Part shown: positions 56,943-64,000 of the stretch, one piece after another
Position numbering within the stretch: the first letter of the stretch is position 1
Layout: each line of letters starts with the position of its first letter
DNA from: Streptomyces sp. cf386
Lineage (GTDB): Bacteria; Actinomycetota; Actinomycetes; Streptomycetales; Streptomycetaceae
NCBI RefSeq assembly: GCF_900103585.1
Contig: NZ_FNHV01000023.1
Coordinates: 89,831 to 153,830, forward strand
DNA length: 64,000 nt
Reading direction: 5' to 3'
The notes under the pieces: model-generated
Databases searched by the model: none
The model's input: the letters and a program-made list of their open reading frames with translations, nothing else
What the model was told of the DNA's origin: nothing
Position numbers and translations under genes: made by a program

Positions 56943-57570
56943 GGATGGTCAGCCGCCCGATCAGGACATACGCGGCGTCGAACAGCAGCGCCAGGACGAT
57001 GATCCCGAGCGTGCCCGCGAGTACCTGGTTGAGCGCGTTCGCGCTGCCCAGCGAGGCGAGGCCGCGGAAGATCACATTGCCGAGGCCGGGTCCGGAGGCG
57101 TACGCCGCGATCGCCGCGATGCCCATCAGCATCTGCGTCGAGACCCGGATCCCGGTCAGGATCGGCGGCCAGGCCAGCGGCAGCTCCACCCTGAGCAGCC
57201 GGGCGAGCCGGGACATCCCGATGCCCCGGGCCGCGTCCACCAGCGACGGATCGACGCCGCGCAGGCCGACGATCGCGTTGCGCACGATCGGCAGCAGTCC
57301 GTACAGCGTCAGCGCGATCACCGTGGGCGGAACGCCCAGCCCCACGATCGGGATGAGCAGACCGATCATGGCGAGCGACGGAATGGTCAGGATGCCCGAG
57401 GTGGAGAGGGTGGCGAAGTTGCCGGCCCACTCGCTCTGATACGTGGCCACGCCGATCAGCACCCCGAGCAGGGTCGCCACGACCATGCACTGGAAGACGG
57501 CGCTGGCGTGCTGGTAGGCGTCGGTGAGCAGCTGCTGGTGGCGGTTGCCCAGGTACTCCCAGAAGGTCAC
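56923..57570 (-). CDS. Glycine betaine-type ABC transporter permease (operon first gene)
   Basis: A 215-residue permease with five to six membrane segments and LVDAARGIGMSRLARLLRVE as the ATPase-contact loop. It starts MTFWEYLGNRHQQLLTDAYQ, normal for this family. First gene of the minus-strand operon; the ATPase gene follows after the 21-bp tandem repeat, the last units of which overlap its 3' end (IPRGIRV and stop). The AsnC regulator gene lies 25 bp upstream in the same direction and might be cotranscribed. Confidence 0.87.
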   Translation of the reverse strand: MTFWEYLGNRHQQLLTDAYQHASAVFQCMVVATLLGVLIGVATYQSEWAGNFATLSTSGILTIPSLAMIGLLIPIVGLGVPPTVIALTLYGLLPIVRNAIVGLRGVDPSLVDAARGIGMSRLARLLRVELPLAWPPILTGIRVSTQMLMGIAAIAAYASGPGLGNVIFRGLASLGSANALNQVLAGTLGIIVLALLFDAAYVLIGRLTIPRGIRV

Positions 57571-57595
57571 GAGGACTCACCCCACCAGGTCGCGG

Positions 57596-58111
57596 CTAGC
57601 TGCTCTCCCGGTCCTCCGCCGCCTGCTCCACCAACGGGATGATCCGCAGCGGAACGGGGTTCTCCATCACGATCGCGGTCGAGGCCCGGACGATCCCATC
57701 GAAACCGACAACCCGGTCGATCACACGCTGGAGATCGGCGTTGGAGCGCGCCACGAGACGGCACATCATGTCCCCGGTCCCGGTGGTCGTGTGCAGCTCC
57801 AGCACCTCCGGCACGGTCGTCAAGTGGGCCCGTACGTCCGCCCCTTGCCCCTGCCGGATCTGCAGCGTGGCGAAGGCGGTGACCGGATACCCGAGCGCGG
57901 CCGGATCGACCTCCGGGCCGAATCCGCGGATGACTCCGTTCGACTGAAGCCGGTCCAGCCGGGCCTGCACGGTCCCGCGGGCCACGCCCAGCCGCCGGGA
58001 CATCTCCAGCACCCCGATCCGCGGCTCCCGCGCCAGCAGCACGATGATCCGCCCGTCCAGATGATCGATCGCCACAGCAGCCTGCTCCTTCTCCTGAGTC
58101 GCGGTGGTCAT
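57596..58111 (-). CDS. Lrp/AsnC family regulator
   Basis: A 171-residue regulator: helix-turn-helix (LDGRIIVLLAREPRIGVLEM; RRLGVARGTVQARLDRLQSN) and a C-terminal RAM ligand-binding domain (TAFATLQIRQGQGADVRAHL; TGDMMCRLVARSNADLQRVI). ATG 58111 gives MTTATQEKEQ; a further in-frame ATG at 58153 has no better support. Divergent from the 4-hydroxyphenylpyruvate dioxygenase gene, so it probably senses tyrosine, phenylalanine or a catabolite and controls that gene and itself. Confidence 0.87.
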   Translation of the reverse strand: MTTATQEKEQAAVAIDHLDGRIIVLLAREPRIGVLEMSRRLGVARGTVQARLDRLQSNGVIRGFGPEVDPAALGYPVTAFATLQIRQGQGADVRAHLTTVPEVLELHTTTGTGDMMCRLVARSNADLQRVIDRVVGFDGIVRASTAIVMENPVPLRIIPLVEQAAEDRESS

Positions 58112-58143
58112 CCTGTACAGAGAGCCTGCAGAAACGCGCACTG

Positions 58144-58164
58144 CACTGGTCATATTGCCCAGTG
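58144..58164. promoter_or_regulatory. Inverted repeat in the AsnC-hppD divergent promoter
   Basis: CACTGG and CCAGTG separated by nine bases, with an AT-rich centre (TCATATTG), in the 102-bp space between the divergent genes. Size and place fit an Lrp/AsnC binding site. Confidence 0.45.
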
Positions 58165-58213
58165 AACGAGCGAACTATTGCGCACCTTGCCATGCGGGAG
58201 TGAGGCTGCGCCT

Positions 58214-59359
58214 ATGACGCAGACCACACACCACACTCCCGACACCGCCCGGCAGGCCGACCCCTTCCCGGTCAAGGGAATGGACGCGGTCGTCTTCGCC
58301 GTGGGCAACGCCAAGCAGGCGGCGCACTTCTACTCGACCGCCTTCGGCATGCGGCTGGTCGCCTACTCCGGACCGGAGAACGGCAGCCGCGAGACCGCGA
58401 GCTACGTGCTGGAGAACGGCTCCGCGCGGTTCGTCCTCACCTCCGTCATCAAGCCCTCCTCCACCTGGGGCCACTTCCTCGCCCAGCACGTGGCCGAGCA
58501 CGGCGACGGCGTCGTCGACCTCGCCATCGAGGTCCCGGACGCGCGTGCCGCGTACGCCTACGCCCTGGAACACGGCGCCCGCTCGGTGATCGAGCCCTAC
58601 GAGCTCAAGGACGAGCACGGCACCGTCGTCCTGGCCGCCATCGCGACGTACGGCGAGACCCGGCACACCCTCGTCGACCGCTCCGGCTACGACGGCCCCT
58701 ACCTCCCGGGCTTCGTCACCGCCGACCCGCTCGTCGAACCGCCCGCCCACCGCACCTTCCAGGCCATCGACCACTGCGTCGGCAACGTCGAGCTCGGCCG
58801 TATGAACGAATGGGTGGGCTTCTACAACAAGGTCATGGGCTTCACGAACATGAAGGAGTTCGTGGGCGACGACATCGCGACCGAGTACTCCGCGCTGATG
58901 TCGAAGGTCGTGGCGGACGGGACGCTGAAGGTCAAGTTCCCGATCAACGAGCCCGCGATCGCCAAGAAGAAGTCCCAGATCGACGAGTACCTGGAGTTCT
59001 ACGGCGGCGCGGGCGTCCAGCACATCGCGCTGAACACCAACGACATCGTGGCGACGGTCCGCACCATGCGCGCGGCCGGCGTCCGGTTCCTCGACACCCC
59101 GGACTCGTACTACGACACCCTCGGCGAGTGGGTCGGCGACACCCGCGTCCCCGTCGAGACCCTGCGCGAGCTGAAGATCCTCGCCGACCGTGACGAGGAC
59201 GGCTATCTGCTGCAGATCTTCACCAAGCCGGTCCAGGACCGGCCGACCGTCTTCTTCGAGATCATCGAGCGGCACGGCTCGATGGGCTTCGGCAAGGGCA
59301 ACTTCAAGGCCCTGTTCGAGGCGATCGAGCGGGAGCAGGAGAAGCGCGGCAACCTGTGA
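58214..59359 (+). CDS. hppD: 4-hydroxyphenylpyruvate dioxygenase
   Basis: A 381-residue non-haem iron enzyme converting 4-hydroxyphenylpyruvate to homogentisate in tyrosine breakdown. Two vicinal-oxygen-chelate domains. Iron ligands: His in QAIDHCVGNVELG, His in AGVQHIALNTNDI and Glu in VFFEIIERHGSMGFGKGNF, the last also the C-terminal signature. ATG 58214 follows GGGAGTGAGG. Length is typical. Regulated presumably by the divergent AsnC protein. No further homogentisate genes are in the window. Confidence 0.95.
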   Translation: MTQTTHHTPDTARQADPFPVKGMDAVVFAVGNAKQAAHFYSTAFGMRLVAYSGPENGSRETASYVLENGSARFVLTSVIKPSSTWGHFLAQHVAEHGDGVVDLAIEVPDARAAYAYALEHGARSVIEPYELKDEHGTVVLAAIATYGETRHTLVDRSGYDGPYLPGFVTADPLVEPPAHRTFQAIDHCVGNVELGRMNEWVGFYNKVMGFTNMKEFVGDDIATEYSALMSKVVADGTLKVKFPINEPAIAKKKSQIDEYLEFYGGAGVQHIALNTNDIVATVRTMRAAGVRFLDTPDSYYDTLGEWVGDTRVPVETLRELKILADRDEDGYLLQIFTKPVQDRPTVFFEIIERHGSMGFGKGNFKALFEAIEREQEKRGNL

Positions 59360-59396
59360 ATTCGTAGAAAGCGCAACCATTGATGGCCGCTTGACC

Positions 59397-59444
59397 CTCT
59401 CCAGTCGTGCGGGTGCCACGGGGGCATCCGCACGACCGGGAGAG
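59397..59444 (+). promoter_or_regulatory. Long hairpin that buries the ribosome binding site of the next gene
   Basis: Stem segments CTCTCC/GGAGAG, GTCGTGCGG/CCGCACGAC and TGCC/GGCA, about 19 pairs with one small bulge, loop of five. The GGGAGAG ribosome binding site of the gene at 59451 forms the 3' strand. It also stands 37 bp after hppD and could end that transcript. Confidence 0.7.
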
Positions 59445-59450
59445 ACATCA

Positions 59451-60311
59451 GTGGCCGACCCCTTCGACCTGTCCACACCGTCCAAGCGCTGGCTGTGGAA
59501 GAAGGACACGCTCAAGGAGCCCACACTCCTGCAGTCATTCGCCTTCGACGAGGTCAACCAGCACTTGTACGTCCTTCAGCTCCGGCGCGGCGGCGGCGCG
59601 GCCGGCGACCTGTTCCTGAACAGGCTCGACTACCGGGGCAAGAGGCTCGGCCACATGGAACTGCGGGGCTTCGGGCACGGCGTCAGTATCGGTGTCCAGC
59701 ACGCCTCCGACGGCACCGTGTGGATCTGGACGGAGGCCGACGCCAAGGACGGCTATGGCTGCGGCGTCACCCGCTTCCGCTTCGTCGGCGGCGCCGTCCG
59801 CACCCAGGAGGACGTCAAGGTCCGCCACCCGATCCCGGGTTCTACCCACAACCAGCCGTCGGTCTGCATGGCCTCGCGCAGCATCGCTGTCCGCCACCGT
59901 GTCGAGGGCGAGCCCCGCTACCGGGTCTGGGACCTGGACGCCTTCGTCGCCCGCGACTACGCCGACCCCGTCGCCGACTTCCCGCAGACCGGCGCGCACC
60001 CCGACCCCGCGATCCCCTTCCAGGGGTACGCCCTGCACGGCGACCGTCTCTACCAGCTGGCCGGCACGGCATACGACGCCAAGAAGAACCCGCCCGCCCG
60101 GCGCGGTAACGCCTACCTCTCCTGCCTCGACAGCCGCACCGGCGAACTGCTCGACCGGCAGCGCACCGAGGCCGGCCACTCCCTCGACCACCGCGAACCG
60201 GAGGGCCTCGCCGTCCGCCACGCCGCCGGGGCACGGCTGTGCCTGGGGCTCGGGTCGGGGGCGGAGGGGGCGCGCAGGTTCTCGATCTACTTCAAGCCGG
60301 GTGCGGCCTGA
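59451..60311 (+). CDS. Beta-propeller-like protein (annotated in Streptomyces as teichoic acid biosynthesis protein C-like)
   Basis: A 286-residue soluble protein: VADPFDLSTPSKRWLWKKDT, then blade-like repeats LLQSFAFDEVNQHLYVLQLR, GHGVSIGVQHASDGTVWIWT and FQGYALHGDRLYQLAGTAYD, suggesting a five- to six-bladed propeller. No signal peptide. From memory, similar Streptomyces proteins carry the label teichoic acid biosynthesis protein C, which is weakly founded, and are related to phage tail proteins. GTG 59451, with the ribosome binding site in a hairpin. Real function unknown. Confidence 0.6.
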   Translation: MADPFDLSTPSKRWLWKKDTLKEPTLLQSFAFDEVNQHLYVLQLRRGGGAAGDLFLNRLDYRGKRLGHMELRGFGHGVSIGVQHASDGTVWIWTEADAKDGYGCGVTRFRFVGGAVRTQEDVKVRHPIPGSTHNQPSVCMASRSIAVRHRVEGEPRYRVWDLDAFVARDYADPVADFPQTGAHPDPAIPFQGYALHGDRLYQLAGTAYDAKKNPPARRGNAYLSCLDSRTGELLDRQRTEAGHSLDHREPEGLAVRHAAGARLCLGLGSGAEGARRFSIYFKPGAA

Positions 60312-60316
60312 GGAGC

Positions 60317-61756
60317 TCACCCCTGGTCGGCCTCCCCGTCCATCTTCGGTACGTCCTCCACCGACGGCTCGCCCAACTCCGCCAACGCCGCCTCCGCCAC
60401 CGGCACCCGCGTCGGCGAGAAACGCGGGTTGATCCGCAGCGCCTCCAGCAGATGGCGCCGGGCGGGCCAGGCCATCCGCAGTTCCCGCTCGATCATCCCC
60501 CGGTGATAGACGTACAGCGCGCTGCGGACCGTACCGCCCCGCTCCTTGTCGGTCGCCGCCTGGGCGAACTTCAGCGCCTCCTTGTGCTGCCCGGCCCGGT
60601 GCAGCGCCCAGCCCAGCGCGTCGGCCACCGCGATGCCCGGCTGGCGGCGCCACTCGGCCTGCAGGCGCCGTACGGCGGACCGCGCATCGCCGTGGTCGGC
60701 CTCGAAGAGGCCCAGGACGAGCTCCTCGTCGACCCCGCCGACCGCGGCCGCGGCCACCCGCTCGCGCAGCAGGTCGTACTGCACCCGAGCCGCCTGCCCC
60801 ATCTTCAGCGACTCGTACAACTCGCCCAGTTCCAGGGCGTATTCGGGAAGCGGCTGCTTGGCGAGCGCCACCCGGTACGCGTTCAGCGCCTCCGTCGTGC
60901 GGCCCAGCGCCGCCAGCGTCCGCCCCTGCCCGGCGAGCGCGGCCCGCTGGTCGGGGTCGAGGCGCACCGCCTCCTGGAAGTGCCGCAGCGCCACGTCCAA
61001 GTCACCGCGTTCCCAGGCGAGCTGCCCGGCGCGTTCGGTGTACGCCGCCCGCTCGGCCGGGGCCGCGGCCGCCGCCGCAGCATCGGACAGGGCCGCCGCC
61101 GCGTCCTCCCGCCGGCCCCGGTCCCGGTAGACGGCCGCCGCCCGCGCCTGCACGGCGGGTCCCGAGTGCAGCTTCAGCAACTGCTCCAGGGTGCGCTTGG
61201 CCGCCTTCCAGTCGCCCATCCCCGTGTGCGCGTCGATCAGCTGCGGATACGTCGTCCACCGCTTCGGGTTCGCCTTCAGCGCCGCCTCGCCCCAGGCCCG
61301 CGCCGCCTGGAAGTCCCGCCGCGCGTTGGCCAGCGTCGCCATGCCGTCCAGCGCCGCGGCGTTGTCCGGCCGCACCTTCAGCGACGTCCGCAGCGCCTTC
61401 TCGGCCTTCGGGTAGTCGGCCGGCTCCGCGGTCCGCCGTCCCTGCTCCACATACGCCGCCCCCAGCACCGCCCACGCCTTGGCGTCCCTGGGATGCGTCC
61501 GCAGATGGGCCTCGCGCTCGTCGATCAGCAACGCCAGATCGGGCAGCGCGGCCGGCACCCCCGTCGTGACCGCGGTGAGCGCCTGCGCCCCCGCTGCCGG
61601 TGCGGGCGCCCGGGTCCCGCTCGATCCCCACGGCAGCAGCGTCAGCACCCCGCCGAGTACGGCACACCCCGCCACCGAGGCGAGCAGTACCCGTCGTCGG
61701 ACACGCGGGCGGCGGTTCGGCGTGCCCTGTGCGTTCTCCAAGACGTCGTTCTCCAT
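60317..61756 (-). CDS. TPR-repeat protein with N-terminal membrane anchor
   Basis: A 479-residue protein: basic N-terminus, one membrane helix (RVLLASVAGCAVLGGVLTLL), a Pro/Ala linker, and then about ten tetratricopeptide repeats (AWAVLGAAYVEQGRRTAEPA; AALDGMATLANARRDFQAAR; QLAWERGDLDVALRHFQEAV; ALAGQGRTLAALGRTTEALN). ATG 61756. A protein-interaction scaffold, probably outside or at the membrane. Convergent with the propeller gene, five bases apart, with no terminator between. Confidence 0.8.
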   Translation of the reverse strand: MENDVLENAQGTPNRRPRVRRRVLLASVAGCAVLGGVLTLLPWGSSGTRAPAPAAGAQALTAVTTGVPAALPDLALLIDEREAHLRTHPRDAKAWAVLGAAYVEQGRRTAEPADYPKAEKALRTSLKVRPDNAAALDGMATLANARRDFQAARAWGEAALKANPKRWTTYPQLIDAHTGMGDWKAAKRTLEQLLKLHSGPAVQARAAAVYRDRGRREDAAAALSDAAAAAAAPAERAAYTERAGQLAWERGDLDVALRHFQEAVRLDPDQRAALAGQGRTLAALGRTTEALNAYRVALAKQPLPEYALELGELYESLKMGQAARVQYDLLRERVAAAAVGGVDEELVLGLFEADHGDARSAVRRLQAEWRRQPGIAVADALGWALHRAGQHKEALKFAQAATDKERGGTVRSALYVYHRGMIERELRMAWPARRHLLEALRINPRFSPTRVPVAEAALAELGEPSVEDVPKMDGEADQG

Positions 61757-61865
61757 GGCGCTCACTGTGCGTGAAAAGGCTGCGTCAATACGACGACCAC
61801 ACCGGCTTACGACGGCTGCCGTACATGGGGTTCACACCGATGGCCCCGGGTGTCACGCTGTGATC

Positions 61866-63266
61866 ATGAGCCGTATCGAAACCGCACCCGACCACACCCA
61901 GGGTGACCTCACCGAGCGGCTGCTCGCGGGTCTGCCCGCCGAGGCCGTCCTGACCGACCCCGACATCACCGCGTCCTACGCCAACGACATGGCCAGCTTC
62001 TGCCCGGCCGGTGCCCCGGCGGTGGTCGTGCTCCCGCGCACGGTCGAAGAGGTCCAGCACGTCATGCGCACCGCCACCGCACTGCGCGTCCCGGTCGTCC
62101 CGCAGGGCGCCCGCACGGGCCTGTCGGGCGGCGCCAACGCCTCCGACGGCTGCATCGTGCTGTCCCTGACCAAGATGGACCGCATCCTGGAGATCAGCCC
62201 CGTCGACCGCATCGCCGTCGTCGAGCCCGGCGTCATCAACGCGACCCTCTCGCGCGCGGTGAACGAACAGGGCCTGTACTACCCGCCGGACCCCTCCAGC
62301 TGGGAGATGTGCACCATCGGCGGCAACATCGGCACGGCCTCCGGCGGCCTGTGCTGTGTGAAGTACGGGGTGACGGCCGAGTACGTCCTCGGCCTCGACG
62401 TCGTCCTCGCCGACGGACGTCTGATGTCCACGGGCCGCCGTACCGCCAAGGGCGTCGCGGGATACGACATGACCCGCCTCTTCGTGGGCTCCGAGGGCTC
62501 GCTCGGCATCGTCGTACGGGCCGTCCTGGGGCTGCGGCCACAGCCACCGCAGCAACTGGTGCTCGCCGCCGAGTTCGCGTCCGCGGCCGCGGCCTGCGAC
62601 GCGGTGTGCCGGATCATGGCCGGCGGGCACGTCCCGTCACTGCTCGAAATCATGGACCGTACGACGGTCAAGGCCGTCAACGACCTTTCGCACATGGGAC
62701 TGCCGGAGACCACGGAGGCCCTCCTCCTGGCCGCCTTCGACACCCCGGACCCCGCCCCAGACCTGGCCGCGGTCGGCGCGCTGTGCGAGGCGGCCGGTGC
62801 CACCCAGGTGGTCCCGGCGGACGACGCGGCCGAGTCCGAACTGCTCCTCCAGGCACGGCGGTTGTCCCTGACCGCGCTGGAGGCGGTGCGCGGTGTGACG
62901 ATGATCGACGACGTGTGCGTGCCCCGCTCGCGGCTCGGCGACCTGATCGAGGGCGTCGAGCGGATCGCCGAGAAGCACCAGCTGACCATCGGCGTCGTCG
63001 CGCACGCCGGCGACGGCAACACCCACCCGACCGTGTGCTTCGACGCGGCCGACCTCGACGAGTCCCGGCGCGCCCGTGAGTCCTTCGACGAGATCATGGC
63101 CCTCGGCCTGGAACTCGGCGGCACGATCACGGGCGAGCACGGCGTGGGGGTCCTGAAGAAGGAGTGGCTGGCGCGCGAGATCGGCCCGGTGGGGATCGAG
63201 ATGCAGCGCGGGATCAAGCAGGTCTTCGACCCGCTGGGCATCCTGAACCCGGGCAAGCTGTTCTGA
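61866..63266 (+). CDS. FAD-binding oxidase, GlcD/D-lactate dehydrogenase type
   Basis: A 466-residue flavoprotein of the VAO/GlcD family. FAD-binding PCMH domain: PVVPQGARTGLSGGANASDG and MCTIGGNIGTASGGLCCVKY; C-terminal cap with VVAHAGDGNTHPTVCFDAAD and the end signature GGTITGEHGVGVLKKEWL...FDPLGILNPGKLF. Likely substrates are glycolate, D-lactate or another 2-hydroxy acid. No GlcE/GlcF partners are adjacent, so it is probably a stand-alone dehydrogenase. ATG 61866. Confidence 0.88.
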   Translation: MSRIETAPDHTQGDLTERLLAGLPAEAVLTDPDITASYANDMASFCPAGAPAVVVLPRTVEEVQHVMRTATALRVPVVPQGARTGLSGGANASDGCIVLSLTKMDRILEISPVDRIAVVEPGVINATLSRAVNEQGLYYPPDPSSWEMCTIGGNIGTASGGLCCVKYGVTAEYVLGLDVVLADGRLMSTGRRTAKGVAGYDMTRLFVGSEGSLGIVVRAVLGLRPQPPQQLVLAAEFASAAAACDAVCRIMAGGHVPSLLEIMDRTTVKAVNDLSHMGLPETTEALLLAAFDTPDPAPDLAAVGALCEAAGATQVVPADDAAESELLLQARRLSLTALEAVRGVTMIDDVCVPRSRLGDLIEGVERIAEKHQLTIGVVAHAGDGNTHPTVCFDAADLDESRRARESFDEIMALGLELGGTITGEHGVGVLKKEWLAREIGPVGIEMQRGIKQVFDPLGILNPGKLF

Positions 63267-63283
63267 CGTCGCGCGTGTGCGCC

Positions 63284-63697
63284 TCACTGGGCGAGCAGCT
63301 GGTCGAGCGCGTCGTCGATCCCCAGCTGCTCGCCCTCAGTCCCCGGGGGCACCACCCGCAACGTCCGCTCCAGCCAGGCCGACACCTGGGCCGCCGGCGC
63401 CTCCAGCAGCGCGTCCCCGTCCGGCGAACTCAGCGCCATCAGCACGACGCTGCGCCCCTCGACCTTCGTCGGCCACACCCGCACGTCCCCGTGCCCGCAG
63501 GGCCGGAACACGCCCTCGACGAGCAGATCGCGGGAGAAGGTCCAGTAGACGGGGTGCTCGGAGTTGATGTGGAACGTGATGTGGACGGCGTACGGATCGT
63601 CGCTGTGATAGCTCAGCCGGGCCGGCACGGCGACGCTGCGCTCCGGCGACAGGATCAGCCTGAGCTCCAGTTCGCGCTCGATGACGGTGTGATGCAT
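63284..63697 (-). CDS. ssgG: SsgA-like sporulation protein (SALP), probable SsgG
   Basis: A 137-residue SALP, a family restricted to morphologically complex actinomycetes that controls septum placement and spore wall formation. It shows RLSYHSDDPYAVHITFHINS, YWTFSRDLLVEGVFRPCGHG and DVRVWPT, the core of the family. ATG 63697 is supported by GAGAGGAC upstream; the longer frame is not SALP-like. Position beyond hppD suggests the ssgG orthologue (inferred from synteny in memory; could be another SALP). Convergent with the oxidase gene. Three direct repeats lie upstream. Confidence 0.82.
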   Translation of the reverse strand: MHHTVIERELELRLILSPERSVAVPARLSYHSDDPYAVHITFHINSEHPVYWTFSRDLLVEGVFRPCGHGDVRVWPTKVEGRSVVLMALSSPDGDALLEAPAAQVSAWLERTLRVVPPGTEGEQLGIDDALDQLLAQ

Positions 63698-63820
63698 GGC
63701 GTGGATGTCCTCTCCGGTTGACGCGTACGGCTCCCATGGGCGGGCCCGTACGAGTGGAGAGGGATGAGGGGGCCGGATCATTACGCGGGTTCACGGAGTT
63801 TTTTTCCGAACCAGTTCCCA

Positions 63821-63943
63821 CCGGCTCCCGCTCGTTGTGAAAGCCGGCTTCCGTTCGTTGTGAAGTACGCGTGCGGCGGCGCCGGACCCGGCCCCGACCG
63901 GGTTCCGCCGGTGTTCCGCGCCGGGCTTCCGTTCGTTGTGAAG
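63821..63943. repeat. Three direct repeats upstream of the SALP gene
   Basis: CCGGCTCCCGCTCGTTGTGA (63821), CCGGCTTCCGTTCGTTGTGA (63844) and CGGGCTTCCGTTCGTTGTGA (63922), spaced 23 and 78 bp. They share GTTGTGAA and occupy the 303-bp region between the SALP gene start and the window edge, where otherwise nothing is seen. Confidence 0.6.
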
Positions 63944-64000
63944 TCCGTGTACGAGGTTGCCCGGAAAGGGGTGGGTCCTGGGGGACCGGCGGTGCTTGTT

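Overview
High-GC DNA with overlapping GTGA/ATGA gene junctions, frequent GTG starts and a run of recognisable genes (narK-nnaR, an ECF sigma/anti-sigma pair, HelD-type helicase, malic enzyme, hupA, murA, an ssgA-like gene) marks this as a Streptomyces chromosome. From memory the order parallels roughly SCO2959 down to SCO2924 of S. coelicolor; that correspondence was not checked against a database.

Layout. 1-13.4 kb: nitrate transporter (cut at the left edge) and its NnaR-type regulator, a DUF1772 membrane protein, a CGNR zinc-finger regulator, the sigma/anti-sigma pair, HelD helicase, a candidate leaderless 30-codon gene with its own terminator, NAD malic enzyme, HU, murA (with a duplicated 3' tail beside it), YqgE and a DUF3039 protein. 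13.6-18.3 kb: sugar ABC importer plus a cytoplasmic GH20 hexosaminidase. 18.5-23.4 kb: three-subunit xanthine-dehydrogenase-family molybdo-flavoenzyme. 23.4-27.3 kb: P-loop kinase, tandem SUKH-like protein, GNAT, and a secreted LAxTG sortase substrate.

27,465-45,470 is an 18-kb integrated actinomycete integrative and conjugative element (AICE) in the 3' half of tRNA-Cys(GCA). Its 46-bp att repeats differ by one base, so the working tRNA now carries element-derived sequence. From left to right it holds a visibly lower-GC DUF262-HEPN pair (probable defence cargo), GntR/HD/Nudix/HTH regulatory and exclusion genes, membrane and spread genes, a TraB/FtsK-type translocase, a primase-polymerase and DUF3987 replication pair, an array of four iterons facing outward from a centre (probable origin), xis, tyrosine integrase and a ParB-like gene. 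The element also repeats an unusual RNA/DNA hairpin: four copies with an invariant 19-20 nt loop and covarying stems, plus a fifth with a different loop of the same size, each followed by TCCCGA and a ribosome binding site that can pair with a nearby CTCC. This is the best candidate for an undescribed regulatory system in the window.

45.5-64 kb returns to chromosome: MFS transporter, Phd/Doc-like toxin-antitoxin pair, SF2 helicase, IclR regulator, a GNAT plus N-acylamino-acid racemase pair (probable D-amino-acid salvage), a Lon-like secreted protease, a glycine betaine/choline ABC importer whose ATPase start lies in a 21-bp tandem repeat, an AsnC regulator divergent from 4-hydroxyphenylpyruvate dioxygenase, a beta-propeller-like protein whose ribosome binding site is buried in a long hairpin, a TPR protein, a GlcD-type FAD oxidase and an SsgA-like sporulation protein. 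All functional calls come from reading motifs; no searches were run.
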